Origin: an uncultured Prevotellaceae bacterium
GTDB lineage: Bacteria > Bacteroidota > Bacteroidia > Bacteroidales > Bacteroidaceae
DNA: 62,196 bases
Assembly (NCBI GenBank): GCA_947168395.1
Contig: CAMVLT010000017.1
Coordinates: forward strand, 1 to 62,196
Direction: 5' to 3'
The notes under the pieces: generated by a model
Seen by the model: the letters and a program-made list of their open reading frames with translations, nothing else
Databases searched by the model: none
Told to the model about the DNA's origin: nothing
Program-made: the position numbers and the translations under genes
Shown here: piece by piece, positions 50,996-59,116 of the stretch
Layout: each line of letters opens with the position of its first letter
How positions within the stretch are numbered: position 1 is the first letter of the stretch

Positions 50996-53900
50996 TTACT
51001 TAATGGTAACCTTCTGAATCTTCACAGTACCATCGCGGAAGGTCTGCTTCATCACGGCAACACCCTTGCCAGGCTTGCTGATGCGGGCACCACTGAGGTT
51101 GAAGAACTCAACCACGGCAGCATTGGCCACTGCAGCATTGATGCCAGAAGGATCGCTGTCGGCAGTCTTCGAGCTGTTGGCGCCGAAGTACTTCACCTGC
51201 CAGTTGTCGAAGATGGTCCAGTTGTCGGTGAGTTCAGTAGTCTTCTTCAGACCGATGCGGAGCGTAGCACCATCAGCCAACGTCACGATAACGCTGTTGT
51301 TGTACTTGCCTGCGTCGAACTCCCAAGATGCAGTGTTCATGTTGTTAGGAACTGCCAGACCATCATCACCTGCTTCAGAAGCGGGTTTCACGGTCACGTA
51401 ACCTTCAGAATCGACGAAGTCAGAGCCAGCCTCAGCTGCCAGACGTACAATCGGCTTAGAGCTAACCAATGTGTCACCACCGAGGATAGAAGCTGCATAC
51501 AGGAAACCGTTGTTGTTCAGATCAGGATTCTCCGTCCATGTCTCGTAATCAGTTGCAGCAGAACCTGCACGATAGAAGGCCTGAACGTCGACCTCGTAAG
51601 TACCTGCGGGCAGGCCCACGATGTCCTGATAGTAGTCGTAGTTCTTACCAAAGATTTCAGCGTTGAGACCGTCGCCGCTCCAAGCAGCACCCGTGCCGTC
51701 CCAACCAGCAACACCCTCGTCGTAAGCAGGATTCTCGATAACGCCGGTGAAGTCCTTCACGTTGTCATCAGAAGCCTCTGCATAGTCAGCAGGAATACCC
51801 AGCTTGGTCTTCATCGTCTTGATAGAAGCCATGAAGCCTTCCACCTCGCTGTCCTCAATGGTCTTGTTCTCGATACCATCGTTGATGGTATTATTCAGAG
51901 CCTTAGCCTCGGTCTTCGTAGCCTCGTCAGCCTTAGAGCCACTGAGCTTCATACCGAGACCCTCGTTAGCATCGTTCAACTGAGCGAACAGGGCAACAGA
52001 AGCGTTGATAGCCTCGCCCAGGTCGTAAACGGCAACCAGAGCGTCGAACATCTGCTCACCGTCGCCAGAAGCGATAGCTGCGTCTGCAGCTGCCTTCACC
52101 TCAGAAGCCTGATCGAAGATATTTTTACCCATAGGTCTGCTCAGGTCGAGCTTCTCAATCTCAGTCTCGAGGATGGGCTGTACCACCTCTACAGTCGGCT
52201 TCTTATAGGTCAGCTTGAAGTTATCCCAGATACACCACCAGTTCTGATCGGCCTTCATGCGTACACCAATGCGGAACTTGTCGCCCTTCTTAGCAATCAG
52301 ACCATAGGCCTTCATCTTGTACAGTTCGGGGTTGTTGAAGCACTGAGCTGCACCACCCATAGAGTTCGGGAACATGCTGCCGTTAATCTCCTCCTGAGTC
52401 CAGTCCTCAATAATCTGGAACTCAACACCGTACTCAGCAGGAATCTGCGAGTAGACATCGGGGAACTGAGCCGTAGCGCTGTTCATATAGAGGTAAACGG
52501 GTGAGGGATAATCGGTCAGGTCACCACCCTTAACGTAGCCATCGACCTCGCAACGTACATAACCCTGAACATTCAGCTCGTACATACCCTTAGGCAGATC
52601 CTCGATCTCCTGCCATACATCCCAGTTGTTACGATGCCAAGACTCAAAGCAAGCATTGTAGTAGCCACACTTCTCCAGGAAGGTGTCACCAGCACCACCA
52701 ATCGGGCCCTCAGTAATATTACCATTACCACCGCCACGCTCAACAGTCCAACCGTCATGGTTACCAGTGTTCTCAGTACGGCTCTTCTCGAAAGTAGGAT
52801 TGATAATGTACTTGGTCATATCAGTACCATCGGGAATGTCCTGCTCCAGATACTCCTTCTTCACAGCATCAACCATAGCTGCGATGTGTGCAATCTCTTC
52901 CTCCAGCTTCTCGTTGGTCCAGTCGTGATTTTCAATGTTCTCCTCGTAATCAGTACTTGACGGGTCTACATAGTCAGCCAAATCAGCCATTGCATCCAAG
53001 TAAGCATAGTCGGGATCAAGCACATACGTATTAAATGCAGCTGCACAATCATCCTGCCACTGTTTCCAAAGTGCGATGTTCTTGTCGATAGCCTTGTTAG
53101 CCTCGTCGAGGGCACCTAATGCTTCAGCAAGTTCTGCGAACGAAGTGGTCGGGAAATCACCCTTCAGAGCCTCGTTGTAGGCAGTCAGGTAAGACTCGGT
53201 ATAGATGACGTCTTCGTCGATAGTCTTCTCGCTGTAGTTCTTGATGGTCTCGTCCAAGTAGAGCTGAGCAGCGTCAGCACCAGCACCGTAATAAGTCAGC
53301 GTGAAGGTATCCCAGCAGCTCCAGTTGTCGGCATCACCCTTCATGGCGGGGTTCTTCGTACCAATGCGGATGTCACCCTCAGTCAGGCCGAACATCACCT
53401 TGGTGTCATAGAGTCCCTTCTCAGCATACAGGCGGAAGCAAGAAGGATCGTTAGGAATATAATAGGTATTGCCAGTCTCCTCATCCGTATAGGACTGCTC
53501 ACCGGCACCTACGCCCCAAGGAGTATCACCAGCCATTGACTCGGTGTTCAGGGGATCGTAAGCGAAGTGGAACGGTGTAGAGTACTCAGTATCACCAACC
53601 TTCACATAGAGCATGGAAGCCGGGCCAACCTTGTTAACCATGTCGTTCCAAGAACCACGCCACATGGTCTGGGCACCCAGTGCATACACACCTGCGGGCA
53701 GGTCGGAAATGACCTGATAGGTATCGAAGGTAGCATTCCACTTCTCAGGAACATTGGCAGGACCGTGAGCACCACTACCGGTCATGTTGGGAGCATCACC
53801 ACTCCAACCAGTATAGCTGGCATTGTCGAAGTTCGGGTTCTTAATCTTACCGGTCATGTCGGCAGGATTCTCCACAGTTGCGTGGCTCTTACCCCACTCT

Positions 53901-54829
53901 ACCAAATCATTCTTCAAGTCCTCAAGAGCCTTTGCCAGTTCGGCAGCGGTAGCATCGCCATTGGCATAAACTGCGTCGTAAGGAGCAGTTCCGCCGAAGC
54001 CAGCAGTCTTAGCATCATCCAGACCCTTCTTCAGTTCCTTGCGGGCATCATTGATAGCCTTGATGGCATCGAGAGCCTTCTGCAACTGGTCCTTCGTGCT
54101 GGCAGTATTGGTATAGACAGCCAGCTGGGCAGCAATATTGGCACCCAGACCCTCAGCCTCTTCCAAAGCAGCCTTCAGACTGACGGCAACACCGTAGCAG
54201 TCAACGCCGTTCTGATAAGCAGCATAACTGTCGGAAGAAATGAATGCCTGATAAGAGTCGTAGCTCACAGCCTTCCAGTCGATGGCACCTTCACCCTCGG
54301 CCAGCATGTACAGACGGGTGTCGGAGTAGTCACCCTTCCAACCCATATACTTGCCGTCGAATTCGGGCTTGTCGGCAATGAGGGCAACGTTCTGGAAACG
54401 ATAGGCGTCGCCCACCTTGGTCACCGTCCAAGAGTAGTTAGGCTGGTCTGCATGGTCAACCCACGTTGAACCGCCATCATCGGTAAACATGTTCTTGTAA
54501 CCTAACACACGGTTGGGGTGCTGGCAGTCGTCCCACAGCTCGTAAGAACCTTCGGGAGCATCAGCCTCGGTAGAAGGCTCGCACCACATCTCATAACCGA
54601 AAGAGGCAATAGAGGCACGGGTGTTCCAGTCGTTACCACTGGCGAAGAACATCTTAGCCACAGGGTTGTAGAAATAGACGTGCGTACCAGAGTCGTCCAC
54701 ATTAAACTCCGTAAACTCTAACGATGCGGAGGGATCGGGAATCGACCACACACCATCGGGCACGTCAGCCCAAGCATTCATCCCCATCAGGGACAAAGCA
54801 CTCAAAACGAGTAGTTTTTTGAATTTCAT
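50996..54829 (-). CDS. 1277-aa modular secreted protein with three binding-type repeats
   Basis: It is not assigned to a named family. A signal peptide (to about A21) leads to a trefoil-like or jelly-roll N-terminal domain (about 25-200). Three similar units follow. Each has a helical spacer and then a beta-sandwich that begins INPxFD/E...GW and carries LP-x-G-x-Y-x-L/V (DLPAGVYALGAQTMWRG, DLPKGMYELNVQGYVRC, GLPAGTYEVDVQAFYRA). Each ends with FRIG or similar and a NWxxxDNF-type motif (WSCWDTFTLTYYG, WWCIWDNFKLTYK, NWTIFDNWQVKYFG), at about 345-515, 675-885 and 1030-1220. The C-terminus (FFNLSGARISKPGKGVAVMK) resembles a Prevotella surface tag. A carbohydrate-binding surface protein is inferred from the fold pattern and the locus. 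It has its own promoters. Confidence 0.75.
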   Translation of the reverse strand: MKFKKLLVLSALSLMGMNAWADVPDGVWSIPDPSASLEFTEFNVDDSGTHVYFYNPVAKMFFASGNDWNTRASIASFGYEMWCEPSTEADAPEGSYELWDDCQHPNRVLGYKNMFTDDGGSTWVDHADQPNYSWTVTKVGDAYRFQNVALIADKPEFDGKYMGWKGDYSDTRLYMLAEGEGAIDWKAVSYDSYQAFISSDSYAAYQNGVDCYGVAVSLKAALEEAEGLGANIAAQLAVYTNTASTKDQLQKALDAIKAINDARKELKKGLDDAKTAGFGGTAPYDAVYANGDATAAELAKALEDLKNDLVEWGKSHATVENPADMTGKIKNPNFDNASYTGWSGDAPNMTGSGAHGPANVPEKWNATFDTYQVISDLPAGVYALGAQTMWRGSWNDMVNKVGPASMLYVKVGDTEYSTPFHFAYDPLNTESMAGDTPWGVGAGEQSYTDEETGNTYYIPNDPSCFRLYAEKGLYDTKVMFGLTEGDIRIGTKNPAMKGDADNWSCWDTFTLTYYGAGADAAQLYLDETIKNYSEKTIDEDVIYTESYLTAYNEALKGDFPTTSFAELAEALGALDEANKAIDKNIALWKQWQDDCAAAFNTYVLDPDYAYLDAMADLADYVDPSSTDYEENIENHDWTNEKLEEEIAHIAAMVDAVKKEYLEQDIPDGTDMTKYIINPTFEKSRTENTGNHDGWTVERGGGNGNITEGPIGGAGDTFLEKCGYYNACFESWHRNNWDVWQEIEDLPKGMYELNVQGYVRCEVDGYVKGGDLTDYPSPVYLYMNSATAQFPDVYSQIPAEYGVEFQIIEDWTQEEINGSMFPNSMGGAAQCFNNPELYKMKAYGLIAKKGDKFRIGVRMKADQNWWCIWDNFKLTYKKPTVEVVQPILETEIEKLDLSRPMGKNIFDQASEVKAAADAAIASGDGEQMFDALVAVYDLGEAINASVALFAQLNDANEGLGMKLSGSKADEATKTEAKALNNTINDGIENKTIEDSEVEGFMASIKTMKTKLGIPADYAEASDDNVKDFTGVIENPAYDEGVAGWDGTGAAWSGDGLNAEIFGKNYDYYQDIVGLPAGTYEVDVQAFYRAGSAATDYETWTENPDLNNNGFLYAASILGGDTLVSSKPIVRLAAEAGSDFVDSEGYVTVKPASEAGDDGLAVPNNMNTASWEFDAGKYNNSVIVTLADGATLRIGLKKTTELTDNWTIFDNWQVKYFGANSSKTADSDPSGINAAVANAAVVEFFNLSGARISKPGKGVAVMKQTFRDGTVKIQKVTIK

Positions 54830-54923
54830 AAGCTTTAAGTTTTAGATAAAAAGTAGTATATAAAATAACGTTATTCGAACCTTCTGTCCATAGTATTTGC
54901 TACAAGGACTTCGGATTTTGGCG

Positions 54924-54931
54924 CAAAGATA
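54924..54931 (-). promoter_or_regulatory. Promoter -7 box (proximal) for the FAS1/SusCD operon
   Basis: TATCTTTG followed by CGCC on the minus strand, with TTG 18 bases further upstream, fits the Bacteroidetes -33/-7 pattern. It leaves a leader of about 85-90 bases before the ATG at 54829. Confidence 0.75.
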
Positions 54932-54973
54932 ATAAAAATTTTATTAACTCAAGCATTTTTCACTAAAAAATTT

Positions 54974-54981
54974 CAAAGATA
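54974..54981 (-). promoter_or_regulatory. Second promoter -7 box (distal)
   Basis: A second TATCTTTG with TTG 16 bases upstream lies 50 bases before the proximal box, next to the palindrome at 55005. Confidence 0.5.
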
Positions 54982-55004
54982 GTGTAATTTTAACAACCAA
55001 GCAC

Positions 55005-55018
55005 CGTAAACGTTTACG
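55005..55018. promoter_or_regulatory. 14-bp palindrome resembling a LacI-family operator
   Basis: CGTAAACGTTTACG is a perfect palindrome with the central CG and AAACGTTT arms typical of LacI-family sites. It is placed at the -33 side of the distal promoter. No LacI gene is in the window. Confidence 0.55.
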
Positions 55019-55128
55019 CCATCTGTCCGATTGCTAACCATACCCCCACGCCGTCCAAAAGTAGACTCCGGATAGGGTAAACTCTACTGGGAAATAGGGC
55101 AAACAGCCAAGTAGCCCGCAGCAACCTT

Positions 55129-55233
55129 CAAAATTCTCGAGAGAATTTGGAGGTTTAAGTAGGGTAAACCAAAAGTTTAGACGGCTTAAACTCTCAAATT
55201 CTCTCGAGAATTCAAAAGTCTAAGCCGTCTAAA
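55129..55233. repeat. Nested inverted repeats downstream of GH13
   Basis: AATTCTCGAGAGAATT (55132-55147) recurs as its exact reverse complement at 55197-55212. TTTAGACGGCTTA (55176-55188) pairs with TAAGCCGTCTAAA (55221-55233). On the minus strand the latter forms a 13-bp stem about 35 bases after the GH13 stop and may end that transcript. Confidence 0.7.
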
Positions 55234-55268
55234 GCGTCCGATTCCTTAGTATATAAAGGGAGTTTACC

Positions 55269-57128
55269 CTACCATGAGAGCACCAGACTCTGGCGCGGTT
55301 TCAGGGAAAGGTCGGAGGACAGGTCGTAATAGCGACCGGTAAGCACATCGCGGACACGGGTAGCCGAGCCGATGACCTCCTGGTAACGCGCCACCTTCAT
55401 CACGGCAGGCTTCGTCGTGCCGTTCAGTACGGTGAGGGACACTTTGCCCTGATACTGTCGGGCGATGACGTAGACACCCTCGTAGGGAATGAACTGTGTC
55501 TGAGTGCCACGGATGATGATGTCGTTGTTCTGGCGCCAATGCAGCAAGCGGCTCAGCCACTGGAACATCTGCTGCTCGGCCTTCGTGCGGCCTTCCTTCG
55601 TGAATGCGTTGTGCGGGTCGCCGGGGAAGCCGCCGGGGAAGTCCTTGCGCACGTTACCGTCGGTTACCTCCTTGGTGCCGTTCATCAGTATTTCCGTGCC
55701 ATAGTATAGCTGGGGAATGCGGTTGACGGTCAGCAGCAGGGCCAGCGCCTGCTTCAGCATCTGCGAGTCGCAGCCATTGCCGAGGAATCGGTCGGTATCG
55801 TGGTTGTCGATGAAGGCCATGACGCTGCTGGGGTTCGGGTACAGATAGTCATAGACGAAGGAGTTGTACAAGCGGTTCAGACCGTTCCACCAGGCATCGG
55901 TCTCTTCGTTCTTGGCCTGCGAGAGCTTGTCGAAGAACGAAAAGTCCATCACGGTTTTCAGGTAAGAATTGGTATCCGACAACTTCGAATCCTTCTGCCA
56001 GGCGGCGGTATAGGCCGGTTCGGTCACCCACGTCTCGCCCACCGTATTGAAGTTGGGATACTCGTCGTCCAGTTCCTTCATCCAGCGGGCCATGCCGTCA
56101 GCATCGGCGTAGGGATAGGTGTCCATGCGGATGCCGTCGATGCCTACCGTCTCTATCCACCACTTCGAGTTCTGAATCAAGTAGGTCATCAGGTGAGGAT
56201 TACGCTGGTTCAGGTCGGGCATCGTAGTTACAAACCAGCCGTCCACGGTCTCGCGCAGGTCTACCTTTGAGGCATACGGGTCAAGAACGGGCGTAAGTTT
56301 GTAGCTGGTGAGGTGGAACCCACCCCCGGGGGTGGGTTCCAGGTTCAGCCAGTCCTTGCTGGGCATGTCGCTGGTCCACGGATGCTCAAGGCCACTGTGG
56401 TTGAATATCATGTCCATCACCACCTTCAGGCCCTTGGCGTGGGCCTCGTCGCAGAGGCGGCGGTAGTCGTCGTTCGTGCCGAAACGGGGGTCTACGCGGT
56501 AGTAGTTGGTAGTGGCGTAGCCGTGATAGGTGCTGAAGCCGTTCTCGTTGTCGGGCGAGTCGTTCTCTAAGACGGGCGTCAGCCAGAGGGCCGTCACACC
56601 GAGGTCGCAGAAGTAGTCCAAGTGTTCGCGGATGCCGTTCAGGTCGCCGCCGTGACGGAGTGAGGGCTGTGTGCGGTCCTCCTTGTAGGAGCGCATGCCC
56701 TTCACCTGCGGATTGTGCCCCGCTCCCTGGGCAAAGCGGTCGGGCATCAGCATATAGAGCACGTCGGCATTGGTGAAGCCCATGCGCTTATAGCCCTTCA
56801 TCTCGCGCTGCTTCAGCTGGTACTCAACTTTCTGCTTGTCAAACTTCAGCGTCATCGTGCCAGGCTGGGCATTCCTCAGGTTCATGTAGATGAGCAGGTA
56901 GTTAGGCGAATCAAGGCGCACAAGGCTGTCGATACGGGCACCGGGATAGTCGGTGGTCACATCCTTCACGTCGCGGATGCCTTGTCCATAGACCATCAGC
57001 TGCACCGTCGGGTTCTTCATCCCCACGAACCAGTCGGTAGGCTCAATCCGGTCAATCTTAATCTTTGCTGCACTCATTGTTAGCATTGGTGCCACAAGGG
57101 CGGTTAACAGTAATACTCTCTTTTTCAT
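55269..57128 (-). CDS. GH13 neopullulanase / cyclomaltodextrinase (SusA-like)
   Basis: This is an exported 619-aa amylase. The ATG at 57128 is preferred because it opens the signal peptide MKKRVLLLTALVAPMLTMSA; an ATG at 57140 would overlap the previous gene. An N-terminal cyclomaltodextrinase-type sandwich (about 22-120; IEPTDWFVGMKNPTVQLMVY) precedes the barrel. Barrel residues are the nucleophile Asp in DGIRMDTYPY, the acid Glu in TVGETW and the Asp in FIDNHDTDR. A short C-terminal sandwich follows. It hydrolyses alpha-1,4 links of starch fragments in the periplasm. LEPTPGGGF in the barrel derives from a 28-bp perfect palindrome, an apparent in-frame insertion. It is in an operon with the pullulanase. 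Confidence 0.9.
   Translation of the reverse strand: MKKRVLLLTALVAPMLTMSAAKIKIDRIEPTDWFVGMKNPTVQLMVYGQGIRDVKDVTTDYPGARIDSLVRLDSPNYLLIYMNLRNAQPGTMTLKFDKQKVEYQLKQREMKGYKRMGFTNADVLYMLMPDRFAQGAGHNPQVKGMRSYKEDRTQPSLRHGGDLNGIREHLDYFCDLGVTALWLTPVLENDSPDNENGFSTYHGYATTNYYRVDPRFGTNDDYRRLCDEAHAKGLKVVMDMIFNHSGLEHPWTSDMPSKDWLNLEPTPGGGFHLTSYKLTPVLDPYASKVDLRETVDGWFVTTMPDLNQRNPHLMTYLIQNSKWWIETVGIDGIRMDTYPYADADGMARWMKELDDEYPNFNTVGETWVTEPAYTAAWQKDSKLSDTNSYLKTVMDFSFFDKLSQAKNEETDAWWNGLNRLYNSFVYDYLYPNPSSVMAFIDNHDTDRFLGNGCDSQMLKQALALLLTVNRIPQLYYGTEILMNGTKEVTDGNVRKDFPGGFPGDPHNAFTKEGRTKAEQQMFQWLSRLLHWRQNNDIIIRGTQTQFIPYEGVYVIARQYQGKVSLTVLNGTTKPAVMKVARYQEVIGSATRVRDVLTGRYYDLSSDLSLKPRQSLVLSW
56314..56341. repeat. 28-bp perfect palindrome inside GH13
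   Basis: Arms TGGAACCCACCCCC and GGGGGTGGGTTCCA meet without a spacer. On the coding strand they specify LEPTPGGGF. The run of C and G on either side of the centre is unlike its neighbours. Confidence 0.85.
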
Positions 57129-57132
57129 ATTC

Positions 57133-59025
57133 CTAATCATGTAAAATTAAAGCCGACTGCGGACTGACCGTGGTACGGCGACCAAAAATCTTGTTAGTGG
57201 ACTGTTCGTTGATTTCGCCGTCCTTGCAGACGACGGTGTACATACCCTTGGGGATGCTGACGGTGGCCGTCTCGCGGTTGGCATTGAGGATGACGATGAT
57301 GTTGCGCCAGTCGTCACGGCCAGCATAGTCCTTCAGACGGAAAGCCACCACGCCATCAGGGGTCTTGAGGAACTCCAGGTGCTTGCGCACCAAGTGGGCA
57401 TCGCCCAAACGGAAGGCTGGATGGTTATGGCGCAGGGCTATCAGGTCCTTGTAGTACTTGAAGACCTGGGGGTAACGCTCCTTGTTGGCCCAGTCGAGCT
57501 GGTTGATGGCATCGGGCGACTCGAAGCTGTTGTGAACACCCTGCTTCGTACGGAGTAGCTCCTCACCGCTGAGCATGAAGGGCGTACCCTGCGAAGTGAA
57601 CACAGCGGTCTGAGCCAACAGGTCGAGGCGTATCAGCTCCTCCTCCGTAATGCCGGGAATGCTGGCACGGAGACGGTCGACGAGGCACATGTCGTCGTGG
57701 CAGCTGACGTAGGACATCATCTGGGTAGGCTCCGTGGCCCAAGGTGCCTTGCTGTAGTTCACCTTCGTCATGTCAACCTGCGGGTGAGAAATGGCTCCCA
57801 CAATGCCGAACTTCAGGCTCTCCTCCTGGTCAGGCACACCGGCTAACCAGCCGCCCTTCTTGTCATCGTCGAACGGGCCACGCAGGGCATCGCGAATCTC
57901 GTCGCTAAAGGCAGCGATGCCAGGCATCTTCAGGATATTGGCCTTCATACCCAACTGCTCGTTGGGCAGGGCGCAGGGACCTGCGCTCCAGCCTTCACCA
58001 TAGATAATGATAGAGGGGTCGAGCTTGTTGAGCTCCTGACGTATCAGGTTCATGGTCTCGATGTCGTGACAGCCCATCAGGTCGAAGCGGAAGCCGTCAA
58101 TCCGGAACTCGTTGTACCAGTACTTCACACTCTCAATCATGAACTTTCGCATCATCGGCTTCTCCGAGGCCGTCTCGTTGCCGCAGCCGGAGCCATTGCT
58201 GCCCACTCTATAATAGTAGTCGGGATAGGTACGCTGGAAGTTGGAGTGGTCGATGTCGTAGGTGTGGTTGTAAACCACGTCGAGAATGACAGCAATGCCG
58301 GCCTTGTGGAGGGCCTGCACCATCTGCTTGAACTCACGGATGCGGCAGACGGGGTCGTAGGGGTCGGTGGAATAGCTCCCTTCGGGCACGTTGTAGTTCA
58401 CGGGGTCGTAGCCCCAGTTGTACTGCGGCTGATCAAGCTTCGTTTCGTCTACCGAGCCATAGTCGTAACTCGGCAGGATATGGACGGCATTGACACCCAA
58501 CTCCGTCAGGTGCTCGATAGCCCACGGCTCCGTCAGGGCGAGGAACTTGCCGGGAAACTTGGCATCCTTGCGGGCAATGGAGAAGTCGCGGTGGTGCATC
58601 TCGTAGACTACGAGGTCGGCTGGCGACTTGATAATGGGATGCTGGTCGCAGCACCAGTCGTCGGGGAATGTCTTTTCCTCGTCGATGATGGCACCGCGCT
58701 TGCCGTTGACACCGACGGCCTTGGCAAACACGCCTGGCGTCTCGCCATATCCTGTGTCGAAGGTGTAGAAGCGGCCCATCAAGTCACCCTTGACAGTAGC
58801 CGTCCAGACGTCTCCCTCGCGTTTCATGCCAACGGTTTTCATGGGCTTCCCACCCAGTCCGTCCTTGTAGATGCGCACCTTCACCGACTTGGCGGCAGGG
58901 GAGGCAAAAAGTTGGAACGTCGTCTGATGCGGCGTATACTCCATTTCGTTGAAGTCGAAATCCTGTGCTACGGCAACCTTGGCCATGAACACCGATAATA
59001 GTCCTGCAAATAACAATTTTTTCAT
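57133..59025 (-). CDS. Type I pullulanase (GH13)
   Basis: This is an exported 630-aa debranching enzyme with signal peptide MKKLLFAGLLSVFMAKVAVA. An N-terminal CBM48-like sandwich (about 30-105) is followed by a GH13 barrel with the type I pullulanase motif YNWGYDP. Further motifs are DVVYNHT, the nucleophile Asp in GFRFDLMG, the acid Glu in YGEGW and the SCHDD motif. A C-terminal sandwich follows. It cleaves alpha-1,6 branch points of pullulan and starch dextrins and so complements the SusA-like enzyme directly downstream. The promoter lies in a 55-bp inverted repeat shared with sufS. Confidence 0.93.
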   Translation of the reverse strand: MKKLLFAGLLSVFMAKVAVAQDFDFNEMEYTPHQTTFQLFASPAAKSVKVRIYKDGLGGKPMKTVGMKREGDVWTATVKGDLMGRFYTFDTGYGETPGVFAKAVGVNGKRGAIIDEEKTFPDDWCCDQHPIIKSPADLVVYEMHHRDFSIARKDAKFPGKFLALTEPWAIEHLTELGVNAVHILPSYDYGSVDETKLDQPQYNWGYDPVNYNVPEGSYSTDPYDPVCRIREFKQMVQALHKAGIAVILDVVYNHTYDIDHSNFQRTYPDYYYRVGSNGSGCGNETASEKPMMRKFMIESVKYWYNEFRIDGFRFDLMGCHDIETMNLIRQELNKLDPSIIIYGEGWSAGPCALPNEQLGMKANILKMPGIAAFSDEIRDALRGPFDDDKKGGWLAGVPDQEESLKFGIVGAISHPQVDMTKVNYSKAPWATEPTQMMSYVSCHDDMCLVDRLRASIPGITEEELIRLDLLAQTAVFTSQGTPFMLSGEELLRTKQGVHNSFESPDAINQLDWANKERYPQVFKYYKDLIALRHNHPAFRLGDAHLVRKHLEFLKTPDGVVAFRLKDYAGRDDWRNIIVILNANRETATVSIPKGMYTVVCKDGEINEQSTNKIFGRRTTVSPQSALILHD

Positions 59026-59043
59026 AGGTTAGTCGTTTGTTGA

Positions 59044-59098
59044 GTGCAAAGTTACGAAAAATTGTTGTTATTGCCAACTATTTTTCGTAACTTTGCAC
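59044..59098. promoter_or_regulatory. Symmetrical divergent promoters of pullulanase and sufS
   Basis: Two 18-bp arms (59044-59061 and 59081-59098) are perfect inverted copies, each carrying TAACTTTGCAC with the -7 box TAACTTTG (minus 59047-59054, plus 59088-59095). In each direction a TTG lies 20 bases before the box, inside the spacer, so the two promoters overlap. Either gene would start 20-25 bases beyond. Confidence 0.85.
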
Positions 59099-59116
59099 CC
59101 ACAAAGCTAAAAAAAG

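Larger units (their letters stand above)
54830..55268. other. Regulatory intergenic region between GH13 and the 1277-aa gene
   Basis: No gene was found here. It contains two promoters, the LacI-like palindrome, three TAGGGTAAA motifs (near 55074, 55160 and, inverted, 55262) and the nested inverted repeats at 55129-55233. Confidence 0.7.
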
